Assembly (NCBI GenBank): GCA_907163375.1
Contig: CAJQUW010002096.1
Location: 310,001 to 374,000 of the forward strand
Direction: 5' to 3'
Source of the DNA: Prostheceraeus crozeri
Lineage: Eukaryota > Platyhelminthes > Polycladida > Euryleptidae
Length of the DNA stretch: 64,000 nucleotides
The position numbers and the translations under genes are program-made. The notes under the pieces are model-generated. The model did not search any database, had not been told where the DNA came from, and worked only from the letters and a program-made list of their open reading frames with translations. Of this stretch, positions 54,586 to 64,000 are shown in pieces. How positions within the stretch are numbered: position 1 is the first letter of the stretch; each line of letters begins with the position of its first letter.

Positions 54586-56781
54586 GTTCCGAGATTTCCT
54601 TCGGTCATTTGAGGATTGAAGACAAGCCTGTAAAGTAGGTCTTGGAAACATGATTCATCTGAACTTTGAATGTGTATAAACGAGAGACATGAAAATTCAC
54701 TTATTCAAACGTCGATAATAGATGACCATCCGTCCAGAGAACTCTAATAACTTAGTAGAAATCCCATATATCGGAGCCTCAAGGATGTAGCATGTATGCA
54801 CAAAAGACGCGTTATTTTTGTGTATGAAGCTACACTTGGATAAGAGATTGGTAGCGAAAGCAATGAATTATTGAGTAGGATGGAAACATCTTTAACTTAG
54901 TCAATCAATTTTTCATTGAAGAATTCACTTCACAACCTGATGATCAAAGTCCTGTTTCCGCACGAATGTCAGACAGTGAATCAGTTTATTGATATATCAA
55001 TATTGTTCGTTCGCTAAACAAAAGGTTTAAGAAATTAATTGGACATTGATGATCATATTTGTCGTCCAGAGTATTCCCCAAATGTTTGCTGATATTTTTT
55101 GCCTGCTAAGGTACAACAAAATTGCCTGATGTAGGCAAATCTACCGCATATGCGTACTTGATTAAAAGATGGGACAAAAATGCACACCGGTACAGGCGAA
55201 CCATCTATATCTCCGAAGTCGATGTATGCGCATTTTACCGAATTTTCAAAGACTCCTTGTTCAAAGGAGAAATTAGTGGTAATGCGTTCAGATGAGTGGC
55301 GTTTGTGAGTTACAGATTTTGGGACATCGTGAGATAATGGTATTTTTCTTTTCGAACTCATTTTCAGAAGAAAACGCTACAAAGCAATAAAATCAAGACT
55401 GGTCAAAACCGGTCCGCTGTTAAAAACTCCCACGTATTCGGGCGAAGCTGCAATTTTAAAAGTCTTTCAAATAAGGTTGGGTTAATTAGCAAGTAATAAA
55501 TAACTACAAACAGCAAACGCTTCTGTCTCTTAAGCATCAGTGATTTGTCTTAATTTCAATTTTTGAAACTTCAATGTAGATTTGAAGAAAGAAGCAGCAT
55601 TCAACGATGCAATAGACATCGGGATGTAATAGTTGGTCTGATGTAAGGCTAGAGCGATTGTGACTCGTCAAGGTAGCTGCATGCAATAGTGAACTTCATC
55701 TTCCCATGCTTATGTCAACGCTGATGGATGAAGGTTTCGGACTCACTTAGTGATTATAGCTGAAGTCGATAGATGCAAGAAGAATGTGAACCAGGAAATC
55801 TGGCTTGCTGAAACATTAGAATGTAACAACATCTATGATCAATGTAATAATTGTGAACCATGCCAAATTAAGTTATGGGAATCACTCAGTCTGTCAATCG
55901 CAAGGATCATAAGAACAAAACTGACTGATTCATTTCATTTTATCTTCTGGTTTTGATGCCAATACAATATCAAGATCATCGACAAGATAGCCTGTGAATC
56001 AAAGGCAGATCGAAAACATGTTCATGAAGAGCCTGCCTTACACAGTTAGTGTGGTCTTCAGGAATATGAATGCCGAAAACCCATGTGCAACTCAGTGGAT
56101 GACCAATCCTGGCTGCATCATTAGCCAAGAGGACCGCTTATTTTGGTTTAAAGATTTACCAAAATTGAAGCATGTGAACGCGGTGGAAGTGCTTATAAAC
56201 ATTAAGTTCAAGATACCTATCAGCCGTCTTCCGCAAAGGGTCCTTACAACGCATGTATTTTCGCTCAATTACCTGAATTCTCAATGTACAGACCAGACTT
56301 TATGGGGAAATGTTTTTTAACGTTAATATACTCGTATAATCATAGGCATAGCAAACCAATATTTTGCGACCATAATGATCGCATCGTCATGATAGACTCT
56401 GTCCTGACAAGGCGATCTGCATGGTGGTGATATTGGATTGCTTTGCGCATAATGAAATTCAATAACGTCGAAGAACATGTCCCCTAAATTTATCATCCGA
56501 CGTCCTGCGATGTGCTCAAGAATATAGTGTTGAAAGATAACCGCTGAATTCCTGTATATATGTTGTTTTATTAAAATGCCTGAATTTTCAATGCATCATG
56601 TCAAATCGCTGAATAAGATAGCATATGATACAATAGAGAGTTTGATGCACTTATAAAAGGATAGTAGGTTCTTTCATATTCAGGAGATACGTAAGTGTTA
56701 CATTTTTTTGTAAATGTTTCTCAATTTATCCCCTTCAATGATGTTGATATTTCATTGCATCTTTCTATTCCTTGAATCTAG
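54586..56781. other. No confident gene; intron or upstream flank of the plus-strand host gene
   Basis: Open stretches at 55,053-55,361 (-), 55,750-55,956 (+) and 55,994-56,320 (+) have no splice or family support. Earlier exons of the host gene may lie here or beyond, but I cannot place them. Confidence 0.35.
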
Positions 56782-57339
56782 TTGATTCGGGGATCAATGC
56801 AGATGATCCTCATTCATCCAAATATGTTCGTCTCAACGACGGTAGTCGACGACGCAGTTCTACTTCGCGACTTCAATCTGATGAGTTGGTGGAGGAATCA
56901 CTTCGTTCCGTTAAAGAGGGGGAAAAGACAGTTAGCAACCATCGTAATTCGGAAGCTCAGGATGCTCATTTGCGTCACTATCAAGAGCATCTTGAAGAGC
57001 GGAGGATGAAAAGCAAGCGTTTGCGAGAAGGTAAAATGGTAACCTTACTCCGTAAGAAGCCAACTGTCGTGGAAAAACGTGACGTTGCGTGTCAAGTGAC
57101 ACCTGCAGATTTGGGCCTTGAAGATTGGGAAGACGAAGAAGAGGAGGAAGACGATTACGATGCGAATACAAACTGTAGACCTTATTCTCGTCCATCGTCA
57201 GCTGCACCAGGACCTGGACCGTGGCAGGATGTTTCTACGAATAACTTCAATGCGGAGGCCTATCAGCAATGGTATGGGCAACATTGGTTAGGACAGACTG
57301 AATCTGGCTACGAGGAACGTAGAGAAATCCCTGCGGAAA
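56782..57339 (+). CDS. Host gene, visible exon 1: acidic and Arg/Ser-rich region
   Basis: The acceptor (CTTGAATCTAG) ends at 56781 and the donor is GAAA followed by GTGAGT at 57340. The exon reads SRRRSSTSRLQSDELVEESL, then a charged helix (HLEERRMKSKRLREGKMVTL), an acidic run (LEDWEDEEEEEDDYD) and a Trp/Tyr-rich end (AYQQWYGQHWLGQTESGYEE). It ends in phase 1 and joins in frame to the next exon. The gene continues upstream, because the exon begins inside a codon. I do not recognise the family. Low complexity, the Arg/Ser and acidic blocks and the later Pro-rich part suggest a nuclear RNA-processing or scaffold-type protein, but this is only a guess. Confidence 0.7.
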
Positions 57340-58112
57340 GTGAGTTGTCAATGAGTAATTAATTTATGACCTCCAAGCTGTAAAGGATGTGCATGATCGT
57401 AGCACATCCTGATCATCAGCCGACTCTTTGTGTTGCAGTGATATACTGAATTGAAAAGTTAAAGGCACCTAAGTTAATTTGTTCGTAAAGACATCGTAAA
57501 GTCCACAGTTGGTGACTGAATAAAAAATCGGAAAAATTTAGTGTGGATAATTTTTTAAATCCCGGCCATTGTATTTTACAAAAATGTATCGTATTTGTTG
57601 CTGCATGTACCGGGCTATACACAACTTCGCGCGCTCCGACTTCCTAAATCACCTGATGCTATTGGCTGTAAATGCATTTAATTTAAGTAACATATATTCT
57701 TCGAACAAGCTCCTGGTTTTAGCCATAAGTTATTTAAGATGGGTTTAAATGTCTTAGTCAGCCTTCCAATATATATTTTGGTTATCTTGAATAAATTTCT
57801 TAAAGAATGCTTGGAGCTAGCAGTTTTCTTTGAATGTCATTTTGTTGTCAAAAGAATGACCTGTAATTTTGATGTTAATTACGAACTTCATTCGTAAACC
57901 GTGTCAGCTGATACGTCGTGTGAATGATTTTGATTTTCCTTGCTAGTTAATCCCATTTTTGTGCTCAATAAATAAAAAAAATAGCATGAATAATCACAGT
58001 GGGATTTTCCTGCAACATCAATCTCACTCTACCAATGATATCAGCAGCAATGGCTTCTTCAGTGAAATGGGATATTTTTTTCATCAATCATTTCAAGTAT
58101 TCGTACCTCAAT
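57340..58112. other. Intron sequence left of the hAT insertion
   Basis: No gene is seen. The intron of 3,437 nt drops to about 1.0 kb if the hAT insertion is removed. Confidence 0.5.
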
Positions 58113-58120
58113 CTCTAGAG
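58113..58120 (+). repeat. hAT target-site duplication CTCTAGAG, left
   Basis: CTCTAGAG at 58113-58120 is repeated exactly at 60556-60563. Eight base pairs is the hallmark length for hAT transposons, and the site fits the N-TCTAGAG-N preference of the Buster branch (family knowledge). Confidence 0.9.
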
Positions 58121-60555
58121 CAGTGGTTCCCAACCTTTTTCTCGCCATTACCCAAATCAGTCCCTCGATGAAGAGCCATTACCCATCTGTCCTGAAATGG
58201 CACATGCATGTCCGACTGTATTTGGCATCTAGCCTACTAAAAACAGCCTCTGTGCCATTCGGAATTAGTCAACTTGTCAAAAACGCAACTAAATTGAATA
58301 TTTCATGTTTATTCAATGAGCGAACAATGTTTCATCGCAATCAATGGGAAGGCTGGCTTTGCAATTTTTTCGCTAATGCCTGAATCCTTGGCGTAGTTTC
58401 CGAAAGCGCAAGGCGAACATCACTTGCAGCTTCCAGTCGGTTTCTCTTCATCGTTTTTATTCCCATCACAACGGAGAACCCTTGCTCACAGCGGTACGTC
58501 GTTGAAAATGAAACGAGGATCCCAAGGGCACGTTTTGCCAAAGTAGGTGTATCCTGAAGTCTTTCTGTCCAGAACTCGTCAAGAGCCTTCTCCTTGAATG
58601 CGTATTTCAGCGCCTCCTTACTTCTCAATTCGATCCATTCCTCTTTTGCGGGGATGTCATCATCGGATATTTCGTCCTCCTCACATTGCCAAGGATTCTG
58701 AAGCCACTGGAATCCTGAAACGTCCAGATCTGCGAAGTACTGTTCCAGCTTTTCCGACAAGGCATCCAAGTGGGCTCCAATTTCCACTTTCGCAGCATTC
58801 AAAAGCTCCTGGTCAATCTCGGAATCCTCATCCAGAAAGGCGTCCAGCAGTGGGAACTGGGCTACCATGCCCTTCGCAACTCTTCTGCTCCACAGCTTCA
58901 GCTTTTTCACGAATGCAGAAACGGTTGTTCGGGCATCAACGATCGTTACATTCTTCCCCTGAAGTGCCAGATTTCCAGAATTCAGTTCGTTGAAGATGTC
59001 GCCCAAATAACACAATCGCAACATCCATATTGGATCAGAGAAGTGTTGCGCCAAGTTCGATCCTTTCTGCTGCAGAAATGCTTTCACGGATTGTCGCAGC
59101 TCAATGACACGATTCAAAACCTTTCCACGAGAAAGTCATCTCACTTCGGTGTGGTAAAGCAGCACTTCATATTTCTCTCCCATACTCTTGCACAGTTCTT
59201 TAAAGACACGACTGTTGCAGTCCTTTGCTTTGATGAAGTTGACGACTTTCACGACCTGGCTGAATGTTGAACTCAGTCCTGCAGGCAGCGTTTTGGATCC
59301 AAGCGCAAAGCGGTGAATAGTACAGTGGTCAACAGTTATATTGGCATTTGCACGATGCACGAACCCCTTGAAGCCGAGATTGCCACCCATCATGGCAGGT
59401 GCACCGTCAACAGAAACCTGTTGAACAATCCCCCACTCTAGCCCGTTCTTAACCAAAAAGCCGTCCACCAGATGGTAGACGCAGCTGCTTACATCCGTGG
59501 ACTCGTCAAACTGCAGAGAGATTTTCTGGTATGGACTAGCCTTGACCTCGTCCATGACTTGCAATAGTACATCAGCCATGTCGTCAATTCTTCGTCGAAC
59601 CGTATTGTTCGAAAGCGATATGGCACTCAGCTTCTTTGCCTGGTCTTCACCCAGAACCAAAGATACCATCACCTTTGCACATGGCATGATGAGAGTTTTG
59701 GCAATTGTGTGACTCTTCTGCTGCTTGGCAACTTTGTAGGCCACCGTATCAGAAGCTTCAATAGCGGCGGCAAGACTTTCAGTGGCACCACCGGTATTTC
59801 CGAACTGAATTCCTTTGAGCTGCTTTGCCTTCTTTTCAAAAAATGCCCTGTCTTGGTTCTGATGCTCCGAATGACAGTTGTAGAGATGGCTGGACAGTTT
59901 CGAGGCTTTCAGACTCTCGTTGGTCAATACCTTAAAGCAGAGAACGCACTGCGGATGATCTTCTCCCCTTGACGGCAGATTCACAAAACCATGATCAAGG
60001 AAGACTTCTTGGTACTTTCGCTTTGGCATGTTCACGTCAGCACTCCAGCACAGATAAATCTGAAGTGAAGCAAAACTATGAATCCTTGGCAAAGTGCTGC
60101 AAAGGGTATGACGTCACTCGTCTCTCATTGATTGTCATTTAGGGAAGCTCTGTTGCCTGCACAGTTAGCCAGTTCATTTGCAAAGCGCAATGCAGTTCAG
60201 GCTGCCGACTCGACTGCTGGCTGCGTGACCCGCGCGCGCCTGGGGAGCAATAGCGCCGCAATTGGATTTTTTATTGCGGTTTTTGCAGCGGAAAAGGTGT
60301 AAAGCTGGAGAAGGAGGAAGTGAGCTGAGTGAAGAGTGGAAGGGAGCGAGTGGGTTCCGGTCGCTTTGGTGGTAGGAGGAGCGGCGCTCGGTGGCGAGCG
60401 CCGGACACAGGCGCCGAGAAAAGTTCGTCGTTTAAAATAAAAAAAATATTGAAAATAAAAGAAGTAAAAAAATTTCTCGGACGGCATCCCGTTACCCAAC
60501 TCAAATCCCCAAATTACCCAGTTTGGGTAATTTACCCATAGGTTGGGAACCACTG
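58121..60555 (-). mobile_element. hAT transposon (ZBED5/SCAND3-like branch), 2.4 kb, inside a host intron
   Basis: Perfect 15-bp terminal inverted repeats, CAGTGGTTCCCAACC and GGTTGGGAACCACTG, sit at the extreme ends, flanked by a perfect 8-bp duplication. One transposase gene lies on the minus strand, opposite to the host gene. The sharp ends, intact target duplication and nearly intact gene point to a recent insertion. Confidence 0.95.
58341..60029 (-). pseudogene. hAT transposase, BED finger plus hATC domain, about 562 codons with one stop
   Basis: The ATG at 60027-60029 starts MPKRKYQEVFLDHGFVNLPS. A BED finger follows (CVLCFKVL...SSHLYNCH, residues about 30-55). The catalytic region shows LQFDESTDVSSCVYHLVDGF, VSVDGAPAMMGGNLGFKGFV, DHCTIHR and YHTEVR. 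The C-terminal dimerisation domain is present (LGILVSFSTTYRCEQGFSVV, IKTMKRNRLEAASDVRLALS). The one defect visible is a UGA at 59136-59138, where relatives have Trp in HTEVRWLSRGKVL. The frame is the same on both sides. This domain set matches ZBED5/SCAND3-like proteins, several of which are domesticated in vertebrates. Confidence 0.9.
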
Positions 60556-60563
60556 CTCTAGAG
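60556..60563 (+). repeat. hAT target-site duplication CTCTAGAG, right
   Basis: Exact copy of 58113-58120, directly after the right terminal repeat. Confidence 0.9.
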
Positions 60564-60776
60564 CGTATGTACTGCAAGCCGTGGTTGACTGTTTCTCATA
60601 ATGGAAACTAACTTATCTGAAAACTGATTGGATTGGTATGATTTGTAATGATACTGTGATTCTGGATTGTTGTTCGTGTGATGATACATGCAGATTGTTT
60701 GTAGAATCTAATATTGTGTAATCGTAAATTCTGGTTAGCTCGTAGCTCTTGTTTATTTTGCGAATATTTATTTTAG

Positions 60777-61057
60777 ACACTGAGCAGCTACCTGAGTTAA
60801 CTGAAGAACAAACTTATCGGTATGTCTATTACTATTACAATTATTACGCTGCAATGGAGGACAATGATGGAGTGCCAAGCAGTATCCACGATGCACATCA
60901 TTATGGTTCAACAGCAGCCAACCATCCAGGAGCTTGGCAAGATACCACAAATATTTCAAAAGAAGGCTCATCGAAAAAGCAAATGCGCAATCTCTTCGAC
61001 GAGTGGCGTCAGAAATATGAAAGTTGGTATCAGGCTACGTTTGGAAAAGATGTTCGA
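60777..61057 (+). CDS. Host gene, visible exon 2: Tyr-rich and Trp-containing helix
   Basis: The acceptor (ATATTTATTTTAG) and the donor (CGA then GTAAGT) are strong. The exon completes the split codon of the previous one (A+AC) and reads TEQLPELTEEQTYRYVYYYY, then a helical end, MRNLFDEWRQKYESWYQATF. It ends in phase 0. The spacing of Trp and Tyr in DEWRQKYESWYQ looks like a repeated helical motif, but no named domain is recognised. Confidence 0.7.
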
Positions 61058-61518
61058 GTAAGTTTAAGACTTTAATAAAGTGTGAATGTGTTTGCACTGA
61101 CAATATATTCGAACAAAGTTAGCTTTCCAATAGGTAATATTATTTATTATATTATATTATCGTTGATATTTCTCTGTAATATTGACGACAACAGAAATGT
61201 TTCTTCTTACCTCAAATGGGCATAAAAGGAATTATTTTCACTTATTTAAATATCGACATTTGTTGGATGAGCAACATCATTTCTATTTTCGCACCTAAAA
61301 GTAATAATTACGAATTGAGATTTGTTGCCATCCTCAAAGATAATGTGGATGTGGTCTCTCGGTTAGTGTTGGAATTTGGAAATTAGCTAGCAATTCATGT
61401 AGGTGACACTCATCTGTGTTCATTATTTAACCGAAAAGTGGATGAAATGCTCAAGAGGAAGAATAACAGCATATTAACAATGTTGAAAATTTGTAGCGCG
61501 TGCTTTCTTTATTTTCAG

Positions 61519-61926
61519 GAAACCCAGCGTGAAGAGGACGTTGTAATAATGGCTCATAAAGCTCAGCTAGAGGCTGCAAGACTAGCTCAGCTACGTGAGG
61601 AACAAGAGCAGCATCTTGAACGGCCAGGTCGACCGGATTCCCTTCTACCTGCTCCAGCCTTCATTCCCAGCACTCCTGACATTAATGAGACCGCGGCCAT
61701 GCCTCATGAATCCCTCCTTCCACCTCCACCGCCTCCCTCTGCTCCTCCACCAGAGACACCACCGCCGCCACCTCCTGAAACACCAAGGCCTGAAACTCCT
61801 GCGGCACATGTGGCGGCGGCGGCTGCGGCCGCTCACATTCTCGGCGCCAATATGTCTACGCCTGCAGATGTGGCTGCCGCCATTGCCAGACTCAGTAATA
61901 CTGATTTGACTGCAATCCTCTCCTCG
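61519..61926 (+). CDS. Host gene, visible exon 3: charged helix then Pro-rich and Ala-rich tracts
   Basis: The acceptor is TTATTTTCAG at 61518 and the donor TCG followed by GTAAGA at 61927, both phase 0. A Glu/Gln/Ala helix (HKAQLEAARLAQLREEQEQH) precedes a polyproline tract (PPPPPPSAPPPETPPPPPPE) and an Ala tract (AAHVAAAAAAAHI). The Pro runs could bind WW, SH3 or EVH1-type modules; this is family knowledge and not tested. Confidence 0.7.
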
Positions 61927-63574
61927 GTAAGATACTGATAAAACAATTAAAGTTTGTTGATCGTGGAAGTTTGTTAAGCTAAGTACAGTAGATAATAATT
62001 ATTAAATTAAATTAATCATAAAATTATTTAACGATTGGCTATAGCTATTGTTGCTTAAGTTGGCATTTTATTTGTTCAGCCATGAGCATGAAATGGAATT
62101 CTTGCTAGAAAATTTGTTCACACAAGAGATTTATGCGCTTCTTGATAATGTGTTGCATTTTCACATCCCTTAGATAAATCGTCTTTCTTTAACATGATTT
62201 TTTATGCTTTTCATGCGATGTGATCAAACACACGTTTGGGTAGGTTAAACAACAGTACACCAACTTCGACTTCAACTTTATTTAGATGGAATGCTCTGCG
62301 CGACGAAGGACAAAAAAACGGCCTTGCATTTGGTAGAAGTGGTGACATCACATTTTATCATTCATGGATCAAAAATCAACAGAAAAATTAGCTCTCGTCC
62401 GAAAAAATCTTTTCGTAAAATGTTCAGAGATCTAAAAAAATTTCTGATGTTAATTTTCAATTTCAGCTACCTCTTTACTTTTTGAATATAGTACTACTTT
62501 ATAATTATTAATGTTAATTATAAATTATTAATTAATTATTAATATAATTAGCATTATTGCCAATAATAGCCGCTCTCGAATGACAGCTGCACCGATTGGT
62601 AGCCACGCTTGAATAGTAGGCGCGGCTTCTGTTCGTAGCTATGAATCTAGACTAGAAACTAGAACGAGAAAATCCCGTTTACATTTATGTGAGCTCTTGG
62701 TGTTTTCAACTTTAAATGATAAGTATTAGGCCTACATATTAAACAATAACTTCATTTAAGTGTGCTTTCATCTGTGTGCCGATAGGATATGATCAAGATG
62801 AATCACCGGATAGATTAAATGTACAGTATAAGCCTATTGATTTTGCAAATTAAGTGACCTCTACCATCAGTCTAATCCCAACTCAGAGAACCATCATACA
62901 GTTATTGCTGCAATGAGTGATCGGTGTTAGTACGCGGGGTGCTCACTGACTACCCATCAAATTTTCTTTTAAAATATCGCATTGTTTGTCTAGCAACCAC
63001 TGTAAACTATTTTATTAAACACAACTGATGCCTGATGAGCAATTTCATCATATTTAGACAGCTGAAGGCAACATTTATTGAGGCCATCCGCCACTCGAAT
63101 AGGGCGGGCGTTATTATCGCATCTAAGTATGCCATTTTTCAGGAGTGGATTCATTGCATCAACATGCACATTCGTTCTAAATGTTGCTGATATTTTAGAT
63201 AACATGTCAAAATGGATGCGATTGCCCTTAAAACAAACCCGATTGTATCAAATCTGACATGTACTTGTATGCAGATGTTGAACGTTCAATTGTGCTATTG
63301 ATAAGAGGTGGATGATAATTTGGTCGCTCAATCAAAAATGCATAGCATTTTCTGCAAGCTTTAATTATTTCTGCAAGCCAGTAATTATGAAAAAGACAAG
63401 CATACTGTTAAGCGTTTAAGCAAATGCTATAGGAGTAACATTTCGGATAATTTTAACCTTTTAACCCTGCATTATGTGACTCTGAGATTTTGATAACTAT
63501 AGAAACACTAGGTTTTATTCAAAACTGAATTCCACTGTCTAAGAAAAACTGTTAGAAATTTTTTATATTTTCAG
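61927..63574. other. Intron, 1.65 kb, nothing identified
   Basis: Apart from AT-rich runs (62,490-62,560) no gene or repeat end is seen. Confidence 0.5.
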
Positions 63575-64000
63575 GTAAATCGTGCAACTGGGAATGCTGC
63601 AAAATCATCAACTTCAGGGTCCAAGGAAGACGAAAAAGAATCACAACCTACTGTCGCTGCTCCTACTCTTATTCGCCTTCCTCCTCTTCCTGTAATCGGT
63701 CTGCCGAATCCACTGGCTACGCCAATTTTCCCACCTCCGATGCCTATAGCTATTCGACGCGATGGTTTAACGGCGACAGCTACAGTCTTACCTTCCCCTA
63801 CTCCTGCAGCGACCTTACTTACACCGTATATGATGGTCGCTTTACCCCCTGCACTACCGGCCAGTTTGGCGCCGCCATCCCTTCCTTCCGCGTTACCGTC
63901 AATTCCCCAAAACATGCTTTTGCAACCATCTATAAAATTTGGGCCTCCGTTTAAACCGTTTGGTGTCTTTCAAGGAAAAACGGAAGATAAATGGGGCCCT
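63575..64000 (+). CDS. Host gene, visible exon 4: Pro/Leu/Ala-rich, open to the window edge
   Basis: The acceptor TTTTATATTTTCAG ends at 63574 and the frame (phase 0) stays open for 142 codons to the right edge. It starts VNRATGNAAKSSTSGSKEDE and continues as Pro/Leu/Ala-rich sequence (LIRLPPLPVIGLPNPLATPI), ending FGVFQGKTEDKWGP. The last codons look like the beginning of a more ordered segment. The gene continues beyond the window. Confidence 0.7.

Noticed and set aside
55053-56320. Frames of 68-108 codons, including one starting MSSKRKIPLSHD
   Set aside because: No splice context, family likeness or codon bias convincing enough to call exons.
59136-59138. UGA as a selenocysteine or read-through codon in the hAT transposase
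   Set aside because: Relatives have Trp here, one base away, and there is no reason for recoding. A simple mutation is the better explanation.
60197-60577. 126-codon frame near the right end of the hAT element
   Set aside because: It runs through the element's GC-rich 5' non-coding part and across its terminal repeat, and no family is recognisable.

Overview
The window looks like nuclear DNA of an invertebrate animal, probably marine. It has a spliced host gene with kilobase introns, GT-AG splice sites and TATA/CCAAT/CRE-type promoters, a TTAGGG-like telomeric block, and a mix of piggyBac, PIF/Harbinger, hAT, Penelope-like, RTE-like LINE and Polinton/adintovirus elements. I cannot assign a species or phylum from the sequence alone.

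Layout. (1) 1-6.4 kb: a compact cluster of small genes, mostly on the minus strand, with strong TATA boxes and very short introns. It contains a zinc-finger gene, a six-coding-exon gene ending in a coiled coil, a 121-aa gene, and a small interrupted zinc-finger gene on the plus strand that shares a bidirectional promoter with the 121-aa gene. In the middle lie a 90-bp tandem repeat, a TTAGGG-like block, a GC hairpin and a 191-bp-spaced direct repeat. (2) 7,422-31,601: a piggyBac-type DNA transposon bounded by TTAA plus a shared terminal motif. It has been opened by a 20.2-kb AT-rich Polinton/adintovirus-like fossil (10,175-30,364; about 500-580 bp inverted repeats; 6-bp target duplication TACGCC). 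(3) 31.6-51.2 kb: gene-poor DNA with a decayed Penelope-like element having the GIY-YIG nuclease after the RT (34.8-36.3 kb), a likely non-autonomous hAT remnant, a fold-back element, an RTE-like LINE fragment, and a second Penelope-like element with the nuclease before the RT (Naiad type, 44.3-47.2 kb). (4) 51,257-54,585: a PIF/Harbinger transposon with a Myb/SANT-like gene and a HARBI1-type transposase. (5) 56.8 kb to the end: four exons of a host gene on the plus strand, acid-rich then proline/alanine-rich, open at the right edge. Its first visible intron holds a hAT transposon (58,121-60,555) with a perfect 8-bp target duplication.

The Polinton-like element carries the expected virus-like set: protein-primed family B DNA polymerase, retroviral-type integrase, adenain-like protease, hexon-like and penton-like capsid proteins, a fibre-like coiled-coil protein, phospholipase A2-like and membrane proteins, and two different packaging-type ATPases. 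It is treated as a fossil: most genes are open, with about five breaks overall, and the two terminal repeats remain very similar, so it is fairly young.

The most unusual signal is a set of short, GC-rich, paired mini-hairpins (4-6 bp stems, mostly 3-nt loops) embedded in frame in at least four genes of this AT-rich element. One 18-nt version occurs in two unrelated genes on opposite strands, in the same reading frame. I know of no described element of this kind in Polintons, and it deserves a genome-wide search.
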